Positions 7,949-16,827 of a stretch of 64,000 bases of DNA are shown piece after piece. A model generated the notes under the pieces. It saw only the letters and a list, made by a program, of their open reading frames with translations, had not been told where the DNA came from and searched no databases. A program made the position numbers and the translations under genes. Every line of letters starts with the position of its first letter. The first letter of the stretch is position 1. This DNA is from Acetobacterium sp. (GTDB lineage Bacteria; Bacillota; Clostridia; Eubacteriales; Eubacteriaceae). The stretch covers positions 1-64,000 of the forward strand of contig NZ_JAUSPS010000029.1 of the NCBI RefSeq assembly GCF_030652775.1. Direction: 5' to 3'.

Positions 7949-8842
7949 ATGGAATTGACAACCGTTAAAGCGACGACAATTAAGATCAGAGCCCATAAAA
8001 AACAGCAAGACCGGATTATGATCAAGTTAGTTATTTTTATGGCTCTGGTGATATTGCTGCTTTTTATAGCTGCGTTTGCAGCACAGCTGGTACCATACGA
8101 TCCTTACGCTCAGGATCTGACAATTGCATTACAGGCACCCAGTCAGGCGCATCCTTTTGGAACCGACCGCTATGGTCGGGATATGTTATCCCGGGTGATT
8201 ATGGGCGGCCAAACCACCATTTACTCAGCCTTGCTGCTGGTGGGGGTGATCACCACTTTTGGTACCCTGGTGGGGTTATTTTGCGGTTATAAGGGCGGCA
8301 AAATTGATTCATTCATCATGCGGGTATCCGATATTTTTCTGGCCTTTCCCGGTATGGTTTTTGCCATTGCTGTGGCCGGTGTTTTAGGCGGCGGCATCAT
8401 CAATGCGGTGGTGGCACTGGCCTGTATTTCCTGGCCAAAGTTTGCCAGGCTGGCCAGAGGGCAGGTTTTAGCCATTAAAAATATGCCCTATATATCCGCG
8501 GCCAAACTCAGTGGTTCTCGACCCACAAAAATTGTCTTTAAGCATATTCTGCCCAATATAACCGGCCCGATTCTGGTTACTGCGACCCTGGATATTGGTA
8601 CCATGATGATGGAGCTGGCCGGCTTATCCTTTTTAGGGCTGGGAGCCATGCCGCCCATTGCCGAATGGGGATCAATGATGAGTGATGGACGGAGTATGTT
8701 ACAGACCGCACCATGGGTAATTCTAGCACCAGGTTGTGCTATTTTTATAGCAGTAATGTTATTTAACTTACTGGGGGATACAGTTAGAGATGTGCTGGAT
8801 CCCAAAACAAAAAAAGAGAAATTTACTTGGAGGAGAAAATGA
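7949..8842 (+). CDS. Opp/Nik-type ABC importer permease (NikC/DppC-like)
   Basis: Second permease, 297 residues. After an N-terminal membrane segment it carries the typical HPFGTDRYGRDMLSRV motif (about residues 68-83), then five more membrane segments and the EAA-type loop (SAAKLSGSRPTKIVFKHILPN). The C-terminus has GDTVRDVLDPK as in NikC/DppC. Its stop overlaps the start of the binding protein by four bases (ATGA), so translation is coupled. Confidence 0.9.
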   Translation: MELTTVKATTIKIRAHKKQQDRIMIKLVIFMALVILLLFIAAFAAQLVPYDPYAQDLTIALQAPSQAHPFGTDRYGRDMLSRVIMGGQTTIYSALLLVGVITTFGTLVGLFCGYKGGKIDSFIMRVSDIFLAFPGMVFAIAVAGVLGGGIINAVVALACISWPKFARLARGQVLAIKNMPYISAAKLSGSRPTKIVFKHILPNITGPILVTATLDIGTMMMELAGLSFLGLGAMPPIAEWGSMMSDGRSMLQTAPWVILAPGCAIFIAVMLFNLLGDTVRDVLDPKTKKEKFTWRRK

Positions 8843-10392
8843 AAAAGAAAAGCAAGGTGTTAACCTTAGTGTTAACAGGGGTGTTGGTTGCCGGGATGTT
8901 ATCCGGTTGTGGAACGGCTGGCAGCACAAAAAGTGCGGAGGAAAAGGTGTTTAATTATGGCACCATGGCCTATAGTACGGGCAATTCAAATGTGGGAATG
9001 AATCCCCATGAATCATATATCGGCTGGTCAACCCTGCGTTATGGGGTGGGTGAAACCCTATTTAAATTTAATGAAAAGATGGAACTGGAACCCTGGCTGG
9101 CAAAAGACTATGAACAGATTGATGAGTATACCGTGAAAATTAATCTGAGAGACGATGTTAAATTTTCCAACGGTAAAAAAATGACGGGCGAAGCCGTCAA
9201 GGCTTGTTTGGATGACCTGATCGCTGTGCATGACCGTGCCCCTAAAGATTTACAGATCAAATCGATTACCGCCGATGGTCAAAGCATTACGATCACAACG
9301 GAGATCAAGTCCCCGTCATTGGTCAACTACCTATGTGATCCTTATGGATGCATCATCGATATGGAAGCCGGAGTTACTGCCGATAAAAACGTGGTCGGAA
9401 CTGGTCCCTATGTGGCCAAAACAATCACCGATAAAGAAATTAATCTGGTAGCCAATATGGACTACTGGGGTGGCAAACCAAAGGTGGGCACCGTTAATGT
9501 GAAGAGTATTACCGATGGCGATACCCTGACCATGGCACTGCAAAGCGGCGAAATTGATGCGGCTCAGGGGCTGCCCTATGCCAGCCTGGAACTGTTCCAG
9601 AGCAATGATGACTATACCATCAGTTCCACTAATACCTCCCGAGTCTATCAGGCAGCTTTGAATTATAATTCAGCTGCGATCAAGGATGATGCTGTCCGCA
9701 AAGCCATGGCTATGAGTATGGACAAAGATGGGTTTACCACTGTTTTATTACAGGGGAACGGAACCCCGGCGATTGGCCCATTCCCTGCTAACTTTACCTT
9801 TGGTGGTGATGCAGTTAAAGATACCAGCTACGATATTGAAGGGGCTAAAAAAGTGTTGGAGGCAGCCGGATGGGTTGATACAGACGGCGACGGGATCCGG
9901 GAAAAAGACGGCCAGAAGCTGTCAATTAAATGGCTGACCTACACCTCCCGACAAGAACTGCCGCTGTTAGCCGAATCGGTTCAGGCCTCCTATAAACTAG
10001 TTGGAATTGACGTTCAAGTCAATGCCACTGACAGTTATAAAGATTTCTTGAAAGCGGGCGACTACGATGTCTTTGCCAATGCCTTTGTCACCGCACCTAC
10101 CGGCGACCCGCAATATTATTTTACCACTCATGTGGTTGACGGCTCCGATTATAACCGGGGACATTATCACAACGACAAAGTCGAAACCTTAGTTGCCCAG
10201 CTCCGAAATGAATTTGATACCGAAAAACGCAGTGATCTGGCGGTTCAAATTAGCCAACAGGTTTTAAATGACAATGCCTATATTTATGCATCCCATTTAA
10301 AAATGTCCTTCGTCATGAAAAAAGGCGTGACCGGATTTACCGCTCACCCATCGGATTATTATGAAATCACCGCCAACCTGGATATCAATTAA
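8839..10392 (+). CDS. Opp/Nik-type substrate-binding lipoprotein (NikA/DppA-like)
   Basis: Extracellular solute-binding protein (SBP_bac_5 family) of about 517 residues, anchored by a lipid on Cys in the lipobox LSGC near residue 24-27. Family features include LKFNEKMELEPWLAKDYE, DDVKFSNGKKMTGEAV and the later VRKAMAMSMDK. ATG 8839 was chosen because AGGAG precedes it and it overlaps the permease stop; an earlier in-frame ATG at 8827 lacks a site. It binds whatever the importer carries; cobalt, nickel or a chelate is favoured by the cobalamin riboswitch. The gene 3' end is partly duplicated downstream. Confidence 0.9.
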   Translation: MKKKSKVLTLVLTGVLVAGMLSGCGTAGSTKSAEEKVFNYGTMAYSTGNSNVGMNPHESYIGWSTLRYGVGETLFKFNEKMELEPWLAKDYEQIDEYTVKINLRDDVKFSNGKKMTGEAVKACLDDLIAVHDRAPKDLQIKSITADGQSITITTEIKSPSLVNYLCDPYGCIIDMEAGVTADKNVVGTGPYVAKTITDKEINLVANMDYWGGKPKVGTVNVKSITDGDTLTMALQSGEIDAAQGLPYASLELFQSNDDYTISSTNTSRVYQAALNYNSAAIKDDAVRKAMAMSMDKDGFTTVLLQGNGTPAIGPFPANFTFGGDAVKDTSYDIEGAKKVLEAAGWVDTDGDGIREKDGQKLSIKWLTYTSRQELPLLAESVQASYKLVGIDVQVNATDSYKDFLKAGDYDVFANAFVTAPTGDPQYYFTTHVVDGSDYNRGHYHNDKVETLVAQLRNEFDTEKRSDLAVQISQQVLNDNAYIYASHLKMSFVMKKGVTGFTAHPSDYYEITANLDIN

Positions 10393-10433
10393 TAATTAAA
10401 TCGATCTGGATATCAATGAGTAATTAAAATAAA
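10378..10433 (+). repeat. Imperfect 28-base tandem duplication at the 3' end of the binding-protein gene
   Basis: CTGGATATCAAT occurs at 10378-10389 and 10406-10417, each followed 3 bases later by TAATTAAA. The unit is 28 bases and copies the last codons, with the stop changed in copy two (TAA versus GAG). Confidence 0.75.
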
Positions 10434-10463
10434 TAATCAAATTGCAATCAAAAGGAAGAAAAC

Positions 10464-11246
10464 ATGCAGCCATTATTGAAACTTCAAAATATCGAAATAT
10501 CCTATGACGGAGAACCGATGGTCACAAATGTCAGCCTGACGATGAACCCGGGCGAGATTCTGGGCATTGTAGGGGAATCCGGCAGCGGAAAAAGCACCTT
10601 GATCAAAGCGGCTATGGGTCTGCTGGACGCTTGCGGTTCGGTTAATAAGGGCGACATCTTCTACAAGGGTCAGAATGTCCTGGAACTTGGTGATGAGCAG
10701 CTCCGAACCATGCGGGGGCCGGAAATGGGGATGATTTTTCAGAACTGCGGCAGTGCCCTGTGCCCGATCAGAACCATCGGCGATCAGCTATATGAAACCA
10801 TGGAACAGCATGGGTATAAAGACCGTGAAGCAGTAAAGAGCCGGGCCGAAATCCTGTTTAATAAGATTAATCTCAAAGATTGTGACCGGATTTTAGACAG
10901 TTACCCGTTTGAACTGTCCGGCGGAATGAATCAGCGGGTGGGGATTGTGATGGCGATGATTCTGGAACCGGATCTGCTCTTTGCCGACGAACCCACCTCG
11001 GCTCTGGATGTAACAGTTCAGGCTCAGGTGGTGCGGGAAATGATGGCGCTACGAGATGAATTCGGAACTGGGATTGCCATCGTTACCCATAATATCGGGG
11101 TGGTTTCGCATATGGCCGATCAGGTTGCAGTGATGTGCAAGGGAAAGCTGGTTGAGTATGGTAATACCCGGGATGTCATTGATGATCCTCAGGAAGCCTA
11201 CACCAGACAATTGATACAGGCAGTCCCGCGAATCAGGAGAAGGTGA
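10464..11246 (+). CDS. Opp/Nik-type importer ATPase 1 (NikD/DppD-like)
   Basis: Cytosolic ATPase, 260 residues. Walker A GESGSGKS near residues 38-45, Q-loop MIFQNCGSAL, signature LSGGMNQRV, Walker B LLFADEPTSALD and switch His in IVTHNIGVV are all intact. It is shorter than most DppD proteins because the C-terminal oligopeptide-type extension is reduced (ends at AVPRIRRR). The second ATPase starts 4 bases after its stop. It powers the importer encoded at 7011-10392. Confidence 0.9.
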   Translation: MQPLLKLQNIEISYDGEPMVTNVSLTMNPGEILGIVGESGSGKSTLIKAAMGLLDACGSVNKGDIFYKGQNVLELGDEQLRTMRGPEMGMIFQNCGSALCPIRTIGDQLYETMEQHGYKDREAVKSRAEILFNKINLKDCDRILDSYPFELSGGMNQRVGIVMAMILEPDLLFADEPTSALDVTVQAQVVREMMALRDEFGTGIAIVTHNIGVVSHMADQVAVMCKGKLVEYGNTRDVIDDPQEAYTRQLIQAVPRIRRR

Positions 11247-11250
11247 AGTA

Positions 11251-12006
11251 ATGGATGCAGTTTTAGAAGTCCGACATCTGAAGAAAACATATAAAAAAGG
11301 AAAAAATCTTATCAATGCGGTTGAAGACATCAGTTTTGAAGTTCAAAAAGGGGAGTGTCTGGGTCTGGTTGGCGAAAGCGGCAGTGGAAAAAGCACGTTG
11401 GCAAAAATGATCACCGGTTTGGAACCGGCTGACCAGGGAGACATTCTGCTCAATGGAAAAACCATCACTGGTCTTAACGGAAAAGCCCAGCGGGCGGTTT
11501 ACCGGGATATTCAAATGGTCTTTCAGATGCCGGCGGATTCCTTCAATCCCCGGATTAAACTGGGAGAGGGGATTATGGAAAGTATGATCAATCAGGGGGT
11601 AGCGCGAAATGAAGCTAAAACAAGAGCTCAGGAGTATCTGAAAATATGCGGATTAAGCCCGGAGTTTGCCGACCGCTATCCCTACCAGGTCAGCGGCGGC
11701 GAGTGCCAGCGGGCGTCGATTGCCAGAGCTATTGCCATTAACCCCCAGTTACTGATTTGTGATGAAGCAACCAGTGCTTTGGATGTGACTGTTCAGGCTC
11801 AAATTGTTAAGCTGCTGGCTCAATTCAAGAAAAAATCAGGAATGGCTCAGCTGATGATCTGTCACGATCTGGCTCTGGTTCAGGAAGTCTGTGACCGGGT
11901 ACTGGTTATGCATAACGGTCGGGTGGTGGAAGAAGGAACTCCGGATCAGATCATTATGCATCCCCGGGAAGCATACACCCAAAAACTTATCGAATCGATT
12001 TTTTAG
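11251..12006 (+). CDS. Opp/Nik-type importer ATPase 2 (NikE/DppF-like)
   Basis: Partner ATPase, 251 residues. Walker A GESGSGKST, Q-loop MVFQMPADSFNPR, signature VSGGECQRASIARAI and Walker B LLICDEATSALD are present. Last gene of the riboswitch operon; a strong terminator follows. The reduced C-terminus on both ATPases is closer to nickel-type than to oligopeptide-type systems, which fits metal uptake, though this is weak evidence. Confidence 0.9.
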   Translation: MDAVLEVRHLKKTYKKGKNLINAVEDISFEVQKGECLGLVGESGSGKSTLAKMITGLEPADQGDILLNGKTITGLNGKAQRAVYRDIQMVFQMPADSFNPRIKLGEGIMESMINQGVARNEAKTRAQEYLKICGLSPEFADRYPYQVSGGECQRASIARAIAINPQLLICDEATSALDVTVQAQIVKLLAQFKKKSGMAQLMICHDLALVQEVCDRVLVMHNGRVVEEGTPDQIIMHPREAYTQKLIESIF

Positions 12007-12012
12007 AAGCCG

Positions 12013-12048
12013 GAAAAGCTGGAAGGGCAAACCCTTTCAGCTTTTTTC
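12013..12048 (+). terminator. Terminator of the cobalamin-riboswitch operon
   Basis: AAGCTGGAAGGG pairs with CCCTTTCAGCTT around a CAAA loop, and a T run follows. Confidence 0.88.
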
Positions 12049-12079
12049 ATTGATAGAAATGGTGAGTAAGTAGTTTTGG

Positions 12080-12107
12080 TTGACAAAAATAGTGATCTGT
12101 GTAAAAA
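12080..12107 (+). promoter_or_regulatory. Promoter for the exporter-chelatase operon
   Basis: TTGACA at 12080-12085 with TAAAAA at 12102-12107, spacing 16. The leader element starts about 24 bases after the -10. Confidence 0.5.
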
Positions 12108-12130
12108 TATAAGAAATGAATACTTGTATA

Positions 12131-12190
12131 TACAAAGTCATGAAGGCTTGTTTGCGGTTCGGAAACCGTTTCATTCTTCATGTCTTTTTT
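12131..12190 (+). promoter_or_regulatory. Terminator-embedded leader element, copy 3
   Basis: CATGAAG (12139-12145) pairs perfectly with CTTCATG (12176-12182), and a long T run follows. The apical hairpin is CGGTT-CGGA-AACCG, unrelated in sequence to copies 1 and 2, while the AAAGTCATGAAGRCTT block is nearly the same as in copy 1. The ABC-2 ATPase starts 76 bases downstream. Confidence 0.6.
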
Positions 12191-12265
12191 TTATGCCTGA
12201 AATAGGGTTTAACAATAATATCAAAAGTAAAAGAATAAAATGCGTTCTTTTGAAAAGGGAGTAAG

Positions 12266-13102
12266 ATGCTGGAAATCATCGCGATTGAAAAAAAATTTGA
12301 TAACAAGAAGGTATTGGATAATATTAATTTTATCGTGAATAAAGGGGAATTCTTTGGTTTGCTTGGCTCTAATGGCGCCGGTAAAACGACCATGATCAAA
12401 CTCATTTCCACGCTATTGTTGCCTTCTGATGGAAAAATTCTGCTGGATGGAAAAGAAATAACCCGAAATAATGTGCAGATAAAAAAGAAAATCACTACCG
12501 TAACCCAGGAATACACCTTACGCGGGGATATGGATGTCGATGAAATTATGGAATATCAGGGGAGGCTTTATCAGCTGCCCCGGGAACAACGAAAGAAAGA
12601 TTCGAAAAATTTGCTGGAATTCTGCGGGCTAATGGAACATCGAAAAAAAAGAGTTCGGGAACTGTCAGGTGGGATGAAACGAAAACTGATGCTGTGTCGG
12701 GCATTGTTGCCCAAACCGGAACTGGTGCTTCTGGATGAACCAACTGTAGGGCTTGATCCATTTTCCCGGCGGCAGATATGGGATTTGATCAGTGGCTTGA
12801 ATCAACAGGGGATGACCTTTATTCTCACCACCCATTATATGGAAGAAGCCCAGATGCTCTGCCAACGAATTGCCCTGATCGATCAGGGGCAGCTTCTGGA
12901 AATAGCACCGCCGCAAGAACTGATTAACCAGTTGGGAAACATTGCCATTAATGTGGTGACGCCGGTGGGGATTCAACAAAAATATTTTAAAAACAGAGAA
13001 CGGGCGTTGGATTATGCTAAAAATTTAAGTGATCCCTTTACCCTGCGGGAAACAAACCTTGAAGATGTGTTTATTAAGCGTTTAGGAAGGGGGATTGATT
13101 AG
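12266..13102 (+). CDS. ABC-2 type transporter ATPase (DrrA/CcmA-like)
   Basis: Cytosolic ATPase of an exporter, 278 residues. Walker A GSNGAGKTT near residues 35-43, signature LSGGMKRKL, Walker B LVLLDEPTVGLD and switch His in LTTHYMEEA are intact, and a DrrA-type C-terminal tail follows (NLEDVFIKRLGRG). The permease begins immediately after its stop. It is the first gene behind leader element 3 and heads the row that leads to the ChlD, ChlI and CobN-like genes. Efflux of a metal or tetrapyrrole compound is plausible from context only. Confidence 0.88.
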   Translation: MLEIIAIEKKFDNKKVLDNINFIVNKGEFFGLLGSNGAGKTTMIKLISTLLLPSDGKILLDGKEITRNNVQIKKKITTVTQEYTLRGDMDVDEIMEYQGRLYQLPREQRKKDSKNLLEFCGLMEHRKKRVRELSGGMKRKLMLCRALLPKPELVLLDEPTVGLDPFSRRQIWDLISGLNQQGMTFILTTHYMEEAQMLCQRIALIDQGQLLEIAPPQELINQLGNIAINVVTPVGIQQKYFKNRERALDYAKNLSDPFTLRETNLEDVFIKRLGRGID

Positions 13103-13840
13103 GTGGCGATACTAACCGTCTTATGGGAAAAATGGATCGAATTTAAACATGAGTGGCAAAAAATCACGGTGACGGCAATGATCAGCCCCATTTTATATTT
13201 GCTGACCTTTGGTTTGGGTCTGGGCATGGACAAAATGGTGGACGGTCATACCTATATGGCTTTCTTAATTCCCGGGATTATCGCACTAACCACCATGAAT
13301 GCCAGCTTTAATGCGATTGGCATGTCTTTAAACGTTCAGCGGCTATATGAAAAATCCTTTGATAATGTGTTGGCATCACCCACGCCTTTGGGACAGTATA
13401 TCATCGGCCAGATGGTTGGCGGCAGTTTAAGGGGAATATATGCCGGAAGCCTGATTCTGGGCATTACCTTTATTTTTGGAGCACCGATTCAGGTAAACCT
13501 GCTCTTTTTTCTGGTGATGTTGCTTAATGGGATGGCATTTTCGGCTCTGGGTGTGATGGCGGCAATCGTTTCAAAAACCCACGCAGATATCAGCCGCTTT
13601 TCAACCTTTGTGATTTTGCCGATGACATTTATCTGTAATACCTTTTTTCCAGTGGCCAATATGCCCCCACTGTTAAAGGGCGCGGTGCAAATACTACCAT
13701 TAACCCATTCAAGTGGTTTGCTGAGGCAGATTTCCTATGGCGAACCGGCCAGTTTGACCAGTTTTTGCATCCTGATCGTCTATACCATTTTTTTTATGGT
13801 CATTGCGTTGATTAAAATTAATAAGAGTAAAAACTTATAG
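13103..13840 (+). CDS. ABC-2 type transporter permease (DrrB-like)
   Basis: Inner-membrane permease, 245 residues, with six predicted membrane segments and the ABC-2 motif region near [15 protein letters not shown]. The C-terminal half has the typical [16 protein letters not shown] stretch. GTG 13103 directly follows the upstream stop, so translation is coupled. It forms the exporter with the ATPase at 12266. Confidence 0.85.
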   Translation: MAILTVLWEKWIEFKHEWQKITVTAMISPILYLLTFGLGLGMDKMVDGHTYMAFLIPGIIALTTMNASFNAIGMSLNVQRLYEKSFDNVLASPTPLGQYIIGQMVGGSLRGIYAGSLILGITFIFGAPIQVNLLFFLVMLLNGMAFSALGVMAAIVSKTHADISRFSTFVILPMTFICNTFFPVANMPPLLKGAVQILPLTHSSGLLRQISYGEPASLTSFCILIVYTIFFMVIALIKINKSKNL

Positions 13841-13859
13841 CAGGAAAGGAGGCTCAGAT

Positions 13860-15755
13860 ATGAATCAAAATTATTACCCCTTTAGCGCCATCATCGGACA
13901 GGAAGCCATGAAAAAAGCATTACTGCTTAATGTGGTGAATCCTAAAATCGGCGGCGTCCTGATTAATGGGGAAAAAGGAACGGCGAAATCCACGGCAGTC
14001 CGGGCTTTGTCACCACTGATTGATAAAAAGATTGTAGAAATGCCATTATCAATTTCGGAAGACCGTCTGGTGGGTTCTATTGATATGGAAAAAACCCTGG
14101 AAGGTGGTTCAGTTTACTTTGAAGAAGGCGTGCTGAAAAAGGCGGATCAAAATATCTTATATGTCGATGAGGTTAATTTGCTCCAGGACTATATCATTGA
14201 TATTCTACTCGATGTCAGTGCCAACGGGATGAACCGAATTGAGCGGGAAGGGGTTTCCTTTTCCCACCAAAGTGATTTTATTCTGGTCGGTACCATGAAT
14301 CGTGAAGAAGGCGAATTGCGGCCTCATTTTCTCGATCGGTTCGGGCTTTATGTGAATATCCAGGGGGAGAAAGATCCTCGGGTACGGGTTGAAATATTAA
14401 AAAATAGACATGCATATGAAGAAAATCGTCAGGTTTTTTGTCAGTCTTTTAGGGATCAGGAAACAAAATTTAAAGGTCTGATTTCAGAAGCCAAAGAGCG
14501 GATGAAGCAGATAATCGTGACCGAAGAAAATCTGCAAAAAATTATTTCGCTTTGTCTACAGGCCAACGTGATGGGTCACCGGGCTGATTTGGTAATGGAA
14601 CAGACCGCCAAAGCAATTGCGGCCTTAAATGGTCGCATTGAGATAAACGATCAGGACATTGAGGAAGCGGCTTTTTTTGCCTTAATGCATCGGCAAAAAG
14701 AGCGGTCACCGCAGCAACAGGAAGAGGAAAATACTGATTCTCAGGAACCAGAAGAGGAACCGGAACAGCGAGAGAATCAACCAGAACTGGAAGATGATGA
14801 TGCCCCTTCGGAAGAGGAGAACCCGCATCCGGAGCAGGATGAAGAAAAGCAGTCAGAAAAAGATGACAATAACAAGGAACAGCCGAAACCGGGTAAACCG
14901 CAGACCGAGAATTTTGAAATCGGACAGGACTTTAAACTGAAAGATTTCGGACATCGATCAGATCGAAGAGTCAGACGAGGACAGGGCAAACGGACAAATA
15001 GTCGCAGTGCCTCCAAATCCGGACGCTATATCTTTACGACTATGCAGCGGAAAAACAATGATCTGGCACTGGATGCCACCATTCGTGCCGCCGCTCCTTT
15101 TCAGGGGCAACGAAAGTCTAATGGAATGGCGATTAATATCCGGGAAGAGGATATTCGGGAAAAGGTGAGACAAAAGAAGATTGCTAATCTGCTGGTCTTT
15201 GTGGTCGATGCCAGCGGTTCCATGGGTGCCAACCAGCGAATGGTGGAGACCAAGGGAGCCATTATGTCGCTGCTTAAAGATGCTTACGTCAAACGGGATA
15301 AAATCTGCCTAGTGGCTTTTCGTGGCGAAGAGGCGCAGGTTCTGCTTCCGCCCACACGTAGTGTGGAACGGGGTTATAAACTGCTGGAAAACATGGAAAT
15401 CGGTGGCAAGACCCCCTTAAATGCAGGCTTGACCAAAGGCATTCAGGTGATTAAGAGTGAGCTGAAAAAGGCACCGGAACTGATGCCGATGATGATTGTC
15501 ATCACCGATGGAAAGGGTAATGTCAGTCTTGCGGATGACAAGAAACCAAAAGCGGAACTGTTTGAAATCGGCGAGAAAATTAGAGAATTCAAGCAGATTA
15601 ATACGATGGTTATCGATATCGAAAAACAGGGAATGATGCGTTTCGGTATCGCCAAAGAACTGGCAGGAATGATGAACTCGGAATACCGGGCAATGGATGA
15701 ACTAAATAGTGACAAAATTTTAACTATGGTAGAAAGCATAAGGGGAACAGCATGA
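13860..15755 (+). CDS. Chelatase subunit D-like (AAA+ plus VWA)
   Basis: Middle subunit of a magnesium/cobalt chelatase complex. An N-terminal MoxR-type AAA+ domain (1-270) has Walker [10 protein letters not shown] at residues 37-45 and Walker [12 protein letters not shown] very acidic, Gln/Glu-rich linker (about 280-350) follows. The C-terminal von Willebrand A domain has the MIDAS motif DASGS at residues 450-454. 631 residues is the usual ChlD/BchD length. RBS GGAAAGGAGG precedes ATG 13860. Its stop overlaps the ChlI-like start (ATGA). With the CobN-like gene it completes a three-part chelatase. Absence of photosynthesis genes favours cobalt over magnesium; this is inference. Confidence 0.88.
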   Translation: MNQNYYPFSAIIGQEAMKKALLLNVVNPKIGGVLINGEKGTAKSTAVRALSPLIDKKIVEMPLSISEDRLVGSIDMEKTLEGGSVYFEEGVLKKADQNILYVDEVNLLQDYIIDILLDVSANGMNRIEREGVSFSHQSDFILVGTMNREEGELRPHFLDRFGLYVNIQGEKDPRVRVEILKNRHAYEENRQVFCQSFRDQETKFKGLISEAKERMKQIIVTEENLQKIISLCLQANVMGHRADLVMEQTAKAIAALNGRIEINDQDIEEAAFFALMHRQKERSPQQQEEENTDSQEPEEEPEQRENQPELEDDDAPSEEENPHPEQDEEKQSEKDDNNKEQPKPGKPQTENFEIGQDFKLKDFGHRSDRRVRRGQGKRTNSRSASKSGRYIFTTMQRKNNDLALDATIRAAAPFQGQRKSNGMAINIREEDIREKVRQKKIANLLVFVVDASGSMGANQRMVETKGAIMSLLKDAYVKRDKICLVAFRGEEAQVLLPPTRSVERGYKLLENMEIGGKTPLNAGLTKGIQVIKSELKKAPELMPMMIVITDGKGNVSLADDKKPKAELFEIGEKIREFKQINTMVIDIEKQGMMRFGIAKELAGMMNSEYRAMDELNSDKILTMVESIRGTA

Positions 15756-16825
15756 CACATTATATGAAGAAAAACATGACCTATCCGTTTACCGCCATCA
15801 TCGGGCAGGAAGCAATGAAATTGGGGTTGATCTTAAATGTTATCGATCCAAAAATCGGCGGGGTATTGGTTTTTGGTGAAAAAGGAACCGGGAAATCGAC
15901 TGCGGTTCGAGCCATTGCCAATCTGCTTCCGGAAATTGACGTGGTCAAGGATTGTCCGTTCCGATGTGATCCCCATGATCACGGATCATTGTGTGAAAAT
16001 TGCCGCACCAGGGTGAAAAATGGCGAAACCCTGGAAGTTGTCAAAGATAAGATGCGGGTGGTTGATCTCCCGGTTTCGGCCACTGAAGATCGGGTGGTGG
16101 GATCTCTGGATATTGAAGAAGCCATCCAGCATGGCAAGAAAAAGTTTGATCTGGGGGTACTGGCGCAGGCCAACCGGGGCATTCTCTATGTCGATGAGAT
16201 CAATCTTTTAGATGATCACATTGTCGATTTGCTGCTGGACTCAGCAGCCATGGGGGTGAATACGGTGGAACGGGAAGGCATTTCATTTTCACACCCGGCT
16301 CAATTTATTCTGGTCGGAACCATGAACCCGGAAGAGGGTGAACTGCGGCCGCAGCTTTTGGATCGTTTTGGTTTTTCTGTGGATATTAAAGGAATCAAAG
16401 ATCCGGCGCAGCGAATTGACATCGTTAAAAGACGAGGCGCTTTTGAAGCGGATCCCCATGAATTTCTGCATCGTTATCAGGCGCAGGAAACAGCGCTCAG
16501 CGATCAGATTGGTAAAGCCCGAGGGTTGCTACCACAGGTGACCATCGGAGATGAACTGCTGCTGACCAATGCAAAAATCGCCATTGCGCTGGAAGTTGAT
16601 GGTCACCGTGGTGACTTGACCCTGATGAAAGCGGCACGGGCCATGGCGGCCTTTAAAGGGCATCAGCCAGTTGACCAAGAAGACATTCGGGCAGTAGTTG
16701 AAATGGTATTCCTTCATCGACTGAAGTCGCTGCCGTTTGAAAAAACAAAGAATTTTAACATCAATCTGGTCAATTCGATCATTGATGAAGAGGCGGTGTT
16801 ATTAAATCAGGAAAAGGCAGGCTGA
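15752..16825 (+). CDS. Chelatase subunit I-like AAA+ ATPase
   Basis: Motor ATPase of the chelatase, 357 residues, in the ChlI/BchI size range. Walker [10 protein letters not shown] is at residues 42-50, Walker [13 protein letters not shown] near 145, and sensor-1 [19 protein letters not shown] near 190. It carries the ChlI Cys/His insert CPFRCDPHD...CENCR (about residues 69-90). The N-terminal 40 residues are nearly copied from the ChlD-like neighbour, as is normal since D arose from I. Overlaps the ChlD-like stop; the CobN-like gene starts 2 bases after its own stop. Confidence 0.9.
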   Translation: MTHYMKKNMTYPFTAIIGQEAMKLGLILNVIDPKIGGVLVFGEKGTGKSTAVRAIANLLPEIDVVKDCPFRCDPHDHGSLCENCRTRVKNGETLEVVKDKMRVVDLPVSATEDRVVGSLDIEEAIQHGKKKFDLGVLAQANRGILYVDEINLLDDHIVDLLLDSAAMGVNTVEREGISFSHPAQFILVGTMNPEEGELRPQLLDRFGFSVDIKGIKDPAQRIDIVKRRGAFEADPHEFLHRYQAQETALSDQIGKARGLLPQVTIGDELLLTNAKIAIALEVDGHRGDLTLMKAARAMAAFKGHQPVDQEDIRAVVEMVFLHRLKSLPFEKTKNFNINLVNSIIDEEAVLLNQEKAG

Positions 16826-16827
16826 AA

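Noticed and set aside
12076-12264. Small protein frame over the leader of the exporter-chelatase operon
   Set aside because: It overlaps the promoter and leader element 3, has no ribosome site and no recognisable domain.
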